DNA of 11,796 bases from Porphyrobacter sp. (GTDB lineage Bacteria; Pseudomonadota; Alphaproteobacteria; Sphingomonadales; Sphingomonadaceae), in contig JACIYY010000084.1 in assembly GCA_014359685.1 (NCBI GenBank), positions 1 to 11,796 on the forward strand. The letters are read 5' to 3'. A program made the translations under genes and the position numbers. The notes under the pieces were generated by a model. It was not told where the DNA came from, searched no databases, and worked only from the letters and a program-made list of their open reading frames with translations. Positions 1-7,834 of this stretch are shown here, in pieces (positions within the stretch are counted from its first letter, which is position 1; every line of letters starts with the position of its first letter).

Positions 1-140
1 CGGCCCGCGCGGCGGAGCTGCTCGACGATTGGGACCGCTCGCTGACCCGCTTCGTCAAGGTCATGCCGCGCGACTACCGTCAGGCGCTGCGCCTGCTGGA
101 AGCCGAGCGCGAGGAGGCGGCCAAGGTCGCCGCCGAATGA
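1..140 (+). CDS. gltB: Glutamate synthase (NADPH) large subunit, C-terminal end (partial)
   Basis: Only the last 45 codons are present, read from base 3 to the TGA at 138-140. They include the stretch DRSLTRFVKVMPRDYRQALR. A tail of this kind (an Asp-Trp motif, then RFVKVMP-DYRxAL) closes bacterial GltB proteins, and gltD follows on the same strand, which is the normal gltBD order. GltB carries the glutaminase and synthase sites that make two glutamates from glutamine and 2-oxoglutarate. None of the catalytic domains lies in this window, so the call rests on the tail motif and the neighbour. The 121-bp gap to gltD holds an imperfect palindrome. Confidence 0.85.
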   Translation, partial: ARAAELLDDWDRSLTRFVKVMPRDYRQALRLLEAEREEAAKVAAE

Positions 141-155
141 ACGCAACCCGTGGGC

Positions 156-235
156 GTGACGAGGAGCGGAGCGGCGAGGCCATCCAGGCACGGCGCTCCC
201 GCCGGCCGGATGGCCGCGCTCCGCTCGCCATGACC
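156..235. repeat. REP-like imperfect palindrome between gltB and gltD
   Basis: The left arm (156-188) and right arm (206-235) are near inverted copies around a 17-nt GC-rich loop. GAGCGGAGCG on the left faces CGCTCCGCTC on the right, and GGCCATCC faces GGATGG; a few bases of bulge are needed to align the rest. The arms resemble the dispersed palindromic repeat seen in many bacterial genomes (GTCATTGCGAGGAGCG...GCAATCC type). It sits inside the gltBD operon, so it would form a hairpin in the mRNA, where it might affect stability or the ratio of the two subunits. That role is inference. Copy number in this genome cannot be judged from one window. Confidence 0.65.
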
Positions 236-261
236 AACGCTTAAACCGGACGGAATATTCA

Positions 262-1698
262 ATGGGCAAGGAAACCGGCTTCCTCGAGATCGACCGGCAG
301 GATCGCACCTACGCCGATCCGGCCGAACGCATCCGCCATTACCGCGAATTCGTGATCCCGCACAGCGAGGAGGGGCTGAAGAACCAGGCCGCCCGCTGCA
401 TGAATTGCGGAATCCCGTTCTGCCACACTGGCTGTCCGGTCAACAACATGATCCCGGACTGGAACCATCTGGTCTATGAAAGCGACTGGCGTTCTGCGCT
501 CGAGAACCTGCATTCGACCAACAATTTCCCGGAATTCACCGGCCGCGTCTGCCCTGCCCCATGCGAGGCGGCGTGTACGCTGAACATCACCGACCAGCCG
601 GTGACGATCAAGAGCATCGAATGCGCGATCGTCGATCGCGGCTGGAAGGAAGGCTGGATCGAGCCGGCGGTGCCTGCGCACAAGACCGGCAAGTGCGTGG
701 CGGTGGTCGGTTCCGGCCCCGCCGGGCTCGCCTGCGCGCAGCAATTGGCGCGCGTCGGCCATTCGGTGACGGTGTTCGAGAAGAGCGACCGGATCGGCGG
801 CTTGCTGCGCTACGGCATTCCCGACTTCAAGATGGAAAAGCACCTCATCAACCGGCGCGCGGTGCAGATGGAAGCCGAAGGGGTGACGTTCAAGACCAGC
901 ACCGAGGTCGGCGTGGACGTGTCGATCAAGTCGCTGAAGGAGAATTTCGACGCCATCGTGCTGGCCGGCGGGGCGGAGAACGCCCGCCCGCTCCAGATCC
1001 CGGGATCGGAGCTGTCCGGCGTGCGCCAGGCGATGGAGTTCCTGACCCAGCAGAACAAGCGCAATGCTGGCGACGAGGAGCAGCGCGCCGCCCCGCGCGG
1101 CACCATCACCGCCACCGGCAAGGACGTGATCGTGATCGGCGGCGGCGACACCGGCTCCGACTGCGTCGGCACCGCAAACCGCCAGGGCGCGCGCAGCGTC
1201 ACCCAGATCGAGATCATGCCCCGCCCGCCGGAAAAGGAGGACAAGGCGCTGACCTGGCCCGACTGGCCGATGAAGCTGCGCACCTCCTCCAGCCACGAAG
1301 AGGGCGTGGACCGCGACTGGGCGGTGCTGACCAAGGAGGTGATCGGCGAGAACGGCACCGTCACCGGCCTCAAATGCGCGCGCATCGAATGGCAGGACGG
1401 CAAGATGCAGGAGATCGCGGGCAGCGAATTCGTGCTGCCGGCCGACCTGATCCTGCTGGCAATGGGCTTCCTGGGGCCGAAGAAGACCGGGATGCTCGAC
1501 CAGGCCGGCGTCGCCCTGACCGATCGCGGCAATGTGGCCACCGATACGATCAGCTATCGCACCAGCGAGCCGGCGATCTTCGCCTGCGGCGACATGCGGC
1601 GCGGCCAGTCGCTGGTCGTATGGGCGATCCGCGAAGGCCGCCAGGCCGCGCGCGCGGTGGACGAGGCGCTGATGGGAGCCAGCGAATTGCCGCGCTGA
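262..1698 (+). CDS. gltD: Glutamate synthase (NADPH) small subunit
   Basis: This 478-residue cytoplasmic flavoprotein takes electrons from NADPH and passes them through FAD and 4Fe-4S centres to GltB. The N-terminal cysteine-rich domain shows C46-x2-C49-x4-C54-x3-C58 and a second group C97, C101, C105, as expected for two 4Fe-4S clusters. The FAD dinucleotide fold is at GSGPAG (150-155), the NADPH fold at GGGDTG (293-298), and the second FAD contact at GDMRRGQS (443-450). Length is normal for the family. The ATG at 262 fits the family N-terminus; only a weak CGGA lies 7 nt upstream, so translation may lean on gltB read-through. It shares a transcript with gltB and converges on groEL. Related GltD-like subunits of other oxidoreductases exist, but the adjacent gltB end makes the assignment firm. 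Confidence 0.96.
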   Translation: MGKETGFLEIDRQDRTYADPAERIRHYREFVIPHSEEGLKNQAARCMNCGIPFCHTGCPVNNMIPDWNHLVYESDWRSALENLHSTNNFPEFTGRVCPAPCEAACTLNITDQPVTIKSIECAIVDRGWKEGWIEPAVPAHKTGKCVAVVGSGPAGLACAQQLARVGHSVTVFEKSDRIGGLLRYGIPDFKMEKHLINRRAVQMEAEGVTFKTSTEVGVDVSIKSLKENFDAIVLAGGAENARPLQIPGSELSGVRQAMEFLTQQNKRNAGDEEQRAAPRGTITATGKDVIVIGGGDTGSDCVGTANRQGARSVTQIEIMPRPPEKEDKALTWPDWPMKLRTSSSHEEGVDRDWAVLTKEVIGENGTVTGLKCARIEWQDGKMQEIAGSEFVLPADLILLAMGFLGPKKTGMLDQAGVALTDRGNVATDTISYRTSEPAIFACGDMRRGQSLVVWAIREGRQAARAVDEALMGASELPR

Positions 1699-1829
1699 TC
1701 GGGACAGGTGGAGGAGCCGTGCACGACCCCTGAAGCAGTTTCTGAAGCGGTGCGGGCGCAAGTCCGCGCGAGCCCGGGGCGGTGTCTGTCGGACATCGAT
1801 ATCGGCCAACCTGACGGATCATCAAACAA

Positions 1830-1859
1830 AAGGGCCGGGGGATCGCTCCCCCGGCCCTT
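1830..1859 (-). terminator. Intrinsic terminator of groESL, between convergent gltD and groEL
   Basis: A perfect 12-bp stem (1830-1841 with 1848-1859, ending in five G-C pairs at the loop) closes a 6-nt loop. Read on the minus strand, the stem is followed by TTTTGTTTGAT, a good U-tract, 31 bp past the groEL stop. On the plus strand the tail is only CTTCCG, so termination of gltBD here would be weaker. The rest of the 1699-1829 gap holds a 6-bp stem with a GCAA tetraloop (1752-1767) and no U-tract, and otherwise nothing recognisable. Confidence 0.85.
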
Positions 1860-1889
1860 CCGCTGTGCCTGACAGGCGGGTGGACTGCT

Positions 1890-3563
<1,674 letters not shown>

Positions 3564-3595
3564 TTAGTTGAGGAAAGGCATGCAGGGGCGGCGGA

Positions 3596-3883
3596 TCAGG
3601 CGATCACGCCCATGATGTCGCTTTCCTTCATGATCAGCAGATCCTCGCCATCGAGCTTGACCTCGGTGCCGGACCACTTGCCGAACAGCACGCGGTCTCC
3701 CACCTTCACGTCGGGTGGGGTGATCTTGCCGTCTTCGGAACGCGCGCCCGGACCGACGGCGACAATCTCGCCCTCGCTCGGCTTTTCCTTGGCGCTGTCG
3801 GGGATGATGATGCCGCCGGCGGTCTTCTCTTCGGCCTCGATACGGCGGACGAGAACGCGGTCGTGCAGCGGACGGAATGCCAT
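3596..3883 (-). CDS. groES: 10 kDa co-chaperonin GroES
   Basis: This 95-residue protein forms the heptameric lid of the GroEL chamber. It begins [20 protein letters not shown] and contains the mobile loop that binds GroEL ([16 protein letters not shown], about residues 20-35), the conserved GEIVAVGPG, and the C-terminal [13 protein letters not shown]. The ATG at 3883 has AAGAGG (3891-3896) 7 nt upstream and matches the family start. The frame stays open for 27 more codons upstream, but that extension runs through the CIRCE operator and has no family similarity. It is the first gene of the groESL operon. Confidence 0.98.
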   Translation of the reverse strand: MAFRPLHDRVLVRRIEAEEKTAGGIIIPDSAKEKPSEGEIVAVGPGARSEDGKITPPDVKVGDRVLFGKWSGTEVKLDGEDLLIMKESDIMGVIA

Positions 3884-3917
3884 TGTATGACCTCTTCCAG
3901 TTGGAGTGGTGATGCCC

Positions 3918-3944
3918 TTGGCACTCTCAGGGGGAGAGTGCCAG
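3918..3944 (-). promoter_or_regulatory. CIRCE operator (HrcA-binding site) of groESL
   Basis: TTGGCACTC (3918-3926), a 9-nt spacer and GAGTGCCAG (3936-3944) form the inverted repeat. The consensus is TTAGCACTC-N9-GAGTGCTAA, so each arm differs at one or two outer positions and the spacer length is exact. It lies 8 bp downstream of the proposed -10, where bound HrcA would block transcription. HrcA is known to release CIRCE under heat stress when GroEL is titrated. The hrcA gene is not in this window. Confidence 0.95.
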
Positions 3945-3951
3945 CGCCGCG

Positions 3952-3980
3952 CATATGTGCACAATGTCCCGCTGCGTCAA
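3952..3980 (-). promoter_or_regulatory. Promoter of groESL
   Basis: On the minus strand TTGACG (3975-3980) is followed by a 17-nt spacer and CATATG (3952-3957), with CIRCE beginning 7 bp further on. This is a good sigma-70-type -35 with a fair -10. In alphaproteobacteria groESL is often also driven by the heat-shock sigma factor RpoH, and the same region could serve it, but no clear RpoH consensus is visible. The promoter begins 24 bp past the stop of the upstream MATE gene. Confidence 0.65.
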
Positions 3981-4004
3981 CCGCCATTCAGCAGTCCGCA
4001 GCGC

Positions 4005-5417
4005 TCAGCCCGGCGACGCGGCGAGGCCGCGCAGCGGATCGGCCGCGAGCAGGCCGAGCGGCGCCCGGCGGTGCCAGCGGCGCAGCATCAGCGCGGCCGT
4101 GCAGGTCAGCCCGGCGGCCAGCCCCAGCCACACCCCCAACCCGGCCAGCGGTGTGCCCAGCCCCAGCCCTGCGGCCAGCACAAACCCGACCACCCAGTAG
4201 GAGAACAGGGCGATCCACATCGGCACCCGCGTGTCCTGCAATCCCCGCAGCGCGCCGGCGGCGACCACCTGCACCCCGTCGCTGAGCTGGAACGCCGCCG
4301 CCACGGCCAGGAACTGCACCGTCAGCGCCACCAGCGCAGCATTGGCAGGGGCCTCTGTCTCGACATAGGGGGCCAGCAGCCAGCGCGGCACCAGCAGCAT
4401 GGCGGCGGCGGTGGTCATCATGAATCCGGTCGCCAGCACCAGCGCCGTCTGCCCGGCCCGGGCGACGCCCTTGGGGTCGCCGGCGCCGAAATGCAGCCCG
4501 ACCCGGATCGTCGCCGCCTGCCCGATGCCGAACGGCACCTGGAAGGCGAAGGAGGCGATCTGCAACGCCAGCGTGTGCGCGGCCAGCGGCAGCGCACCGA
4601 GCCGGCCCATCAGCAAGGCTGCGGCGCTGAATACCCCCGCTTCCGCCACGATGGTCAGCGCGATCGGGGTGCCGATCCGCAGCAGCTCGCGCAGCCGCGC
4701 GACATCGGCCCGCCAGAAGAAGCCGAACACCCGGTAGCGGTGGAGCCGGGGGTCGAGCCGAATCGCCAGCACATAGGCACCCAGCACCGCCAGCGATGTC
4801 AGCACGGTCGCCCAGGCCGCCCCCTCCAGCCCCAGCGCGGGCGCACCCAGATTGCCGAATATCAGCGCGTAATTGCCCAGCGCGTTGACCCCGATGCCGG
4901 CGGCGGTGATAATTGCAGCGAAGATCGGCCGGCCGAGCGTGGAGACGAAGCTGCGCAGCACCCCGGCGGCGATCATCGGGATCATCGACCACAGCAGCAC
5001 CGCCATGTAGTCACCGGCGAGGGTGGCGAGCCGCGGCGATTGACCGGTGGCGAGCATGATCGGTTCGGTCAGCGCACACACGGCCATCGCGCCCGCGCCC
5101 GCGATCACCGCCAGCCACAGCGCCATCCGCACGCAACGGCGGATGGGCCGCAACGCCGGCGCGCGTGCGCCCAGCTCTGCCGAGGCGACCGCCGCCAGCG
5201 CCCCGGCCAGCCCGGTCAGCGACCAGCCGAGCACCCAGTAGATCGATACCGCCAGCGCGGAGGCGGCCAGCTCCTCCTCCCCGAGCCGGGCGATGAACAT
5301 CACGTCGATCGCATAGGTCAGCATCTGCAGCAGGTTGGCTGCGGCCAGCGGCCCGGCGAGGCGCAGGGTGGCGGCGAACTCGTCGCGCCAGGGGGACAGG
5401 GGGTGCGGGGCGGGCAT
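4005..5417 (-). CDS. MATE family efflux transporter (NorM-like)
   Basis: This is a 470-residue inner-membrane protein with about 12 hydrophobic segments in two halves, the pattern of MATE cation antiporters that export drugs and other organic cations using H+ or Na+. The first helix region is LRLAGPLAAANLLQMLTYAI (18-37). Family-like stretches include GVLRSFVSTLGRP (152-164), the inter-domain loop with FGFFWRADVARLRELLRIGTP (231-251), HFGAGDPKGVARAG (309-322) and GALRGLQDTRVPM (388-400). The frame is open for 48 more codons to 5561, but that stretch is basic and unlike the family, so the ATG at 5417 is chosen; no good ribosome site is visible at either. Substrate cannot be told. It lies upstream of groESL on the same strand without an obvious terminator between, and diverges from a small lipoprotein gene. 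Confidence 0.9.
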   Translation of the reverse strand: MPAPHPLSPWRDEFAATLRLAGPLAAANLLQMLTYAIDVMFIARLGEEELAASALAVSIYWVLGWSLTGLAGALAAVASAELGARAPALRPIRRCVRMALWLAVIAGAGAMAVCALTEPIMLATGQSPRLATLAGDYMAVLLWSMIPMIAAGVLRSFVSTLGRPIFAAIITAAGIGVNALGNYALIFGNLGAPALGLEGAAWATVLTSLAVLGAYVLAIRLDPRLHRYRVFGFFWRADVARLRELLRIGTPIALTIVAEAGVFSAAALLMGRLGALPLAAHTLALQIASFAFQVPFGIGQAATIRVGLHFGAGDPKGVARAGQTALVLATGFMMTTAAAMLLVPRWLLAPYVETEAPANAALVALTVQFLAVAAAFQLSDGVQVVAAGALRGLQDTRVPMWIALFSYWVVGFVLAAGLGLGTPLAGLGVWLGLAAGLTCTAALMLRRWHRRAPLGLLAADPLRGLAASPG

Positions 5418-5521
5418 GGCGGCGGGCCGGGAGAGGCGGGTTGCGGCGGCGGCGAAAGGCGCAAGATGCGCCCCCAACTGTACGGTTCGCCGGCACTTCC
5501 GGCGCGACGCTGCATTGATGG

Positions 5522-5580
5522 TGGGAACGGGGATCATGGGAACGGGGGTGCCCGGTTGCATGGACTCGATGGGAACAAGG
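5522..5580. repeat. Three TGGGAAC repeats in the MATE/lipoprotein divergent gap
   Basis: TGGGAACGGGG occurs at 5522-5532 and again at 5537-5547, 15 bp apart, and a degenerate copy TGGGAACAAGG lies at 5570-5580, where it merges into the lipoprotein's ribosome site. A small hairpin (CGCCGG/CCGGCG, 5488-5504) lies nearby. The gap between the two divergent genes is 173 bp and no convincing promoter was found in either direction. The repeats could be a regulator-binding site or chance in a G-rich stretch. Confidence 0.4.
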
Positions 5581-5590
5581 AGAAGCGATC

Positions 5591-5806
5591 ATGGCCATTC
5601 GATACAGCGCGGGCCTGCTGCCGCTGGCGGCGCTGCTGGCAGCCTGTGGCGAGCCGGCCGAGGACGACACCGCCGTCCCGCCGGATCAGACCGCCGAGGA
5701 GGAGATCGAGGTCGACCTGCCCGCCACCTGGCCGACCCCGGGAGACTTCGCACCGGTCGAAGAGGGTGGCGCTGGTCGCGAGGACGCGGCCGGCGACGAC
5801 CGGTAG
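5591..5806 (+). CDS. Small acidic lipoprotein, function unknown
   Basis: This 71-residue protein has a short signal peptide and a lipobox L16-A17-A18-C19, so it should be lipid-modified at Cys19. Residue +2 is Gly, which in the E. coli sorting rule would favour the outer membrane. The mature part of about 52 residues is strongly acidic (EDD, EEEIEVD, EEGG, EDAAGDD), rich in Pro and Ala, and probably unfolded. AAGGAGA (5577-5583) sits 7 nt before the ATG, which supports real translation. I do not recognise the family. It is a lone gene between a divergent MATE transporter and convergent rplJL, with a 7-bp hairpin immediately after its stop. Confidence 0.7.
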   Translation: MAIRYSAGLLPLAALLAACGEPAEDDTAVPPDQTAEEEIEVDLPATWPTPGDFAPVEEGGAGREDAAGDDR

Positions 5807-5823
5807 CCGGCGCACTCGCCGGC
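5806..5823 (+). terminator. Hairpin just after the small lipoprotein gene
   Basis: GCCGGCG (5806-5812) and CGCCGGC (5817-5823) form a 7-bp stem with a CACT loop starting at the last base of the stop codon. No T-tract follows, so it is at best a weak or factor-assisted end; the larger hairpin at 5862-5887 could also stop this transcript. Confidence 0.3.
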
Positions 5824-5861
5824 GCCGGCCGTGTCGCGGTGCGGCGCGCTCCCAAAGCGAA

Positions 5862-5887
5862 GGGGCGGCGCCTTGCGGCACCGCCCC
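5862..5887 (-). terminator. Terminator hairpin downstream of rplL
   Basis: GGGGCGG (5862-5868) pairs with CCGCCCC (5881-5887), continues past one mismatch into GCC/GGC, and closes on a TTGC loop. On the minus strand it is followed by TTCGCTTTG, a broken T-tract, 70 bp past the rplL stop. It lies between convergent genes and may act in both directions. Confidence 0.55.
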
Positions 5888-5957
5888 CTCTGCCTTTCAT
5901 CAGGCAATCCGTGCCTGAGCACAGGTTCCGGGCGGGGGCGCATCGCGCCCCCGTCGA

Positions 5958-6335
5958 TCACTTGAGCTCGACAGTGCCGCCGGCGGCTTCGATCTTGGCC
6001 TTGATCTCCTCGGCCTCGGCCTTGTTGATGCCTTCCTTGATCGCCTTGGGGGCGCTCTCGACCAGCGTCTTGGCTTCGGTCAGGCCCAGGCCGGTCAGGG
6101 CGCGGACTTCCTTGATGACCTGGATCTTCTTGCCGCCGTCCCCGGTCAGGATGACGTCGAACTCGGTCTTCTCCTCGGCAGGCTCGGCAGCAGCGCCGCC
6201 GCCGGCCGGGGCGGCCACGGCAACTGCAGCGGCGGCGCTGACGCCCCACGCCTCTTCAAGTGCCTTGGCCAGCTCGGCAGCTTCCATGACGGTCAGCTGG
6301 GACAGGTCTTCAACGATCTTGGCAATATCGGCCAT
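5958..6335 (-). CDS. rplL: 50S ribosomal protein L7/L12
   Basis: This 125-residue protein is the stalk protein that recruits and activates GTPase translation factors on the ribosome. The N-terminal dimerisation helix ([28 protein letters not shown]) is followed by an Ala/Gly/Pro hinge (about 33-52) and the C-terminal factor-binding domain (TEFDVIL to the terminal TVELK), with the conserved [28 protein letters not shown] three codons upstream is open, but the ATG at 6335 fits the family and has CGGAG (6344-6348) 8 nt upstream. It follows rplJ after an 81-bp gap, with no terminator seen between, so the two should be co-transcribed. rpoB, often the next gene, is not here. Confidence 0.98.
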   Translation of the reverse strand: MADIAKIVEDLSQLTVMEAAELAKALEEAWGVSAAAAVAVAAPAGGGAAAEPAEEKTEFDVILTGDGGKKIQVIKEVRALTGLGLTEAKTLVESAPKAIKEGINKAEAEEIKAKIEAAGGTVELK

Positions 6336-6416
6336 TGTGTTCACTCCGTTCGATTGGTTGACCCGGACGGGCCGGGGATAGGCGCATCTGGACTGGTCTG
6401 GCGGTGCGCGCCGGGG

Positions 6417-6938
6417 CTAGGCGGCTTCCTTTTCCTTGTCCGCATAGGCGGCAAAGACACGGGCGAGCTTGGCGGCGGGCGCGGTGGTCAGCTGGGCGAT
6501 CTTCGTCGCCGGAGCGTTCACCAGGCCGATGATCGTCGCGCGCAGCTCGTCGAGGCTGGGCATCGCGGCAAGCGCCTTGACCCCTTCGGCATCGAGCACG
6601 GTGGCGCCCATCGCCCCGCCGACGATCTCCAGCCGGTCATTGGTCCTGGCGAAGTCGACCACCACCTTGGCGGCGGCGACCGGATCGACCGAATAAGCGA
6701 GCGCCGTCGGCCCGGTCAGCAGGCCTTCCAGCCCGGTGTAGTCGGTGTCCTTCAGGGCCAGCCGGGCGAGCCGGTTCTTGGCCACCTTGTAGGACGCGCC
6801 AGCATCGCGCATCTTGGCCCTGAGGGCGGTGGACTGCGCCACCGACAGGCCGAGGTTGCGGGTGACGACCACCACGCCCGCCTCTGCAAAGACCGTGCCG
6901 AGCTGGGCGACCGATTCGGCTTTCTGCGAACGATCCAT
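6417..6938 (-). CDS. rplJ: 50S ribosomal protein L10
   Basis: This 173-residue protein anchors L7/L12 dimers to 23S rRNA to form the ribosomal stalk. The start [13 protein letters not shown] fits the family, as do the N-terminal rRNA-binding region with [13 protein letters not shown] (50-62) and the C-terminal helix ([27 protein letters not shown]) that holds L7/L12. The ATG at 6938 has AAGGAG (6945-6950) 6 nt upstream. A 38-codon upstream extension of the frame is rejected because it runs into the leader RNA. L10, or its complex with L7/L12, is known to repress its own mRNA through a leader structure, and such a structure is visible upstream. Here rplJ is preceded by a lipoprotein gene, not by rplA. 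Confidence 0.98.
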   Translation of the reverse strand: MDRSQKAESVAQLGTVFAEAGVVVVTRNLGLSVAQSTALRAKMRDAGASYKVAKNRLARLALKDTDYTGLEGLLTGPTALAYSVDPVAAAKVVVDFARTNDRLEIVGGAMGATVLDAEGVKALAAMPSLDELRATIIGLVNAPATKIAQLTTAPAAKLARVFAAYADKEKEAA

Positions 6939-6950
6939 GCCATACTCCTT

Positions 6951-7150
6951 CTTGTGATCGGCGGGAGGCTGCGCCCCGCGCGATCGGCTGCGTTGGCCCG
7001 CGCCGGCAAGGGCGCGGGGCGGTTCCGCCGACAAGGGAAGGAGGTGCGCCAACGGCGCGAACGGGCGAGGGCCGAAAGCGCTCTCCCGAAGATGAACTCG
7101 TTTCCCCGCCTAGGCCGGAGATTAAGAGGGCAGGCTTGCCCTCACCGGCT
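6951..7150 (-). promoter_or_regulatory. L10 (rplJ) leader RNA, autoregulatory structure
   Basis: On the minus strand, GCCGG (from plus 7145-7149) pairs with CCGGC (7114-7118). Inside lies a strong hairpin, GAGGGC (7138-7143) with GCCCTC (7126-7131). The two stems are joined by an asymmetric internal loop of one base against TTAATCT. A two-stem arm with such a bulge, followed by GGCCTAGG, resembles the L10-binding arm of rplJ leaders in other bacteria. Nearer the gene, an 8-bp stem (6997-7004 with 7011-7018) adds a second stable hairpin. The structure was folded by eye. The 329-bp stretch between rplJ and the next gene holds this leader, a promoter candidate and a terminator. Confidence 0.65.
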
Positions 7151-7182
7151 GTCTCGGACGGATGACCGACGCGCCCCATGAA

Positions 7183-7211
7183 AAAGGCCCGCCGGATCGG
7201 GGCGGGCCTTT
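7183..7211 (-). terminator. Intrinsic terminator of the DUF2975/lipoprotein operon
   Basis: A perfect 11-bp stem (7183-7193, AAAGGCCCGCC, with 7201-7211) closes a 7-nt loop. On the minus strand the stem runs into TTTTTCATG, a strong U-tract, 57 bp past the lipoprotein stop. It overlaps the proposed -10 of the rplJ promoter. Confidence 0.85.
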
Positions 7212-7234
7212 AGCGAGTCGCGGCGCCGAGTCAA
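7207..7234 (-). promoter_or_regulatory. Candidate rplJL promoter
   Basis: On the minus strand TTGACT (7229-7234) is followed, after 16 nt, by TAAAGG (7207-7212). The -35 is near consensus and the -10 is weak. It resembles the proposed rpoB promoter, which has the same TTGACTC. Initiation would fall near 7200, within the terminator loop, giving a leader of about 260 nt. No better promoter was found closer to rplJ. Confidence 0.45.
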
Positions 7235-7267
7235 GGGCGCGTGGCGCACGCGGGCGGGTCAGATGAC

Positions 7268-7573
7268 TCAGATGCCGTCGGCGGTGTCCTCCAGCGTCTC
7301 GGCGCGCTGCTTCAGCTGCTCGGCGCGAACCGGATCGGTGTCCTCGATCGCATCGGCGCGCTCGTCCAGCGCCTCGGCGGTTTCGTCCATCCGTTCGGCC
7401 ATGGCTTCGGCCTGTTCGTCCATCGCCTCGCCCATCGGCTCGGCCGGGCCTTCGGTCAGCAGGCCGTCGGCATTGTTGATGTTGTCGACCTCCTCCCCGA
7501 TCTCCTCGCGCGGGCCGTCGCACGCGGCGATGGCGAAGGCGAGCGGAAGGGCGGCGAGTGCGAGTGACTTCAT
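7268..7573 (-). CDS. Small helical lipoprotein, function unknown
   Basis: This 101-residue protein has a signal peptide ending in the lipobox I15-A16-A17-C18, so it should be lipid-anchored. Asp follows the Cys, which in E. coli would retain it in the inner membrane; that rule is less certain in alphaproteobacteria. The mature part is very acidic. Residues 48-99 are Ala/Glu-rich and almost free of Gly and Pro, with a repeating Met/Ala/Asp pattern (MDEQAEAMAERMDETAEALDERADAIED) that suggests a long helix or coiled coil. The ATG at 7573 has AGGGGA (7581-7586) 7 nt upstream; an upstream 10-codon extension is less likely. It starts 54 bp after the regulator gene on the same strand with no terminator between, and a strong terminator follows, so it is probably the last gene of that operon. 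Confidence 0.75.
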   Translation of the reverse strand: MKSLALAALPLAFAIAACDGPREEIGEEVDNINNADGLLTEGPAEPMGEAMDEQAEAMAERMDETAEALDERADAIEDTDPVRAEQLKQRAETLEDTADGI

Positions 7574-7627
7574 GATCAATTCCCCTATGGTGTGCCCCTG
7601 CAACCCGCCCGCCGCGCCGATTGTTCC

Positions 7628-7834
7628 TCAATCGGGCAGGTAGCCGAGCAGGTCGCCGGGCTGGCAATCGAGCTCGCGGCAGATCGCCTCCAGCGTGGAG
7701 AAGCGGATTGCCCTCGCCTTGCCGGTCTTCAGGATCGACATGTTGGCGAGCGTCAGCCCGACCCGTTCGGCGAGTTCTGTAAGGGTCATGCGCCGCTGGT
7801 GCAGCAGGTCGTCGAGCTTCACGATGACGGGCAT
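7628..7834 (-). CDS. Small Cro/C1-type (XRE family) transcriptional regulator
   Basis: This 68-residue protein is essentially one helix-turn-helix domain. The DNA-binding core is MTLTELAERVGLTLANMSILKTGKA (16-40), with recognition-helix residues TLANMSILK, followed by FSTLEAICRELDCQPGDLLGYLPD. This last part matches the compact single-domain regulators that are often paired with DUF2975 membrane proteins (the YozG-like group). Its ATG shares one base with the stop of the DUF2975 gene (TGATG), so translation is probably coupled; GGAAGG lies 9 nt upstream. The frame is open far upstream, but that part merely shadows the DUF2975 gene. It has no sensor domain, so any signal would have to reach it through a partner. 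Autoregulation from the CGATA/TATCG sites at 8561-8622 is a reasonable guess. Confidence 0.9.
   Translation of the reverse strand: MPVIVKLDDLLHQRRMTLTELAERVGLTLANMSILKTGKARAIRFSTLEAICRELDCQPGDLLGYLPD

Noticed and set aside
259..1809. A 516-codon open frame on the minus strand opposite gltD
   Set aside because: It mirrors gltD codons in GC-rich DNA, has biased Arg/Ala/His/Leu-rich composition and no recognisable domain. gltD shows full family motifs.
3884..3964. A 27-residue N-terminal extension of groES
   Set aside because: The extension runs through the CIRCE operator and proposed -10; GroES proteins start at the chosen ATG, which has a good ribosome site.
3906..5918. A 670-codon plus-strand frame opposite the MATE gene
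   Set aside because: Its translation is low-complexity Arg/Gln/His/Pro/Gly, runs over the divergent lipoprotein gene in another frame, and resembles no protein.
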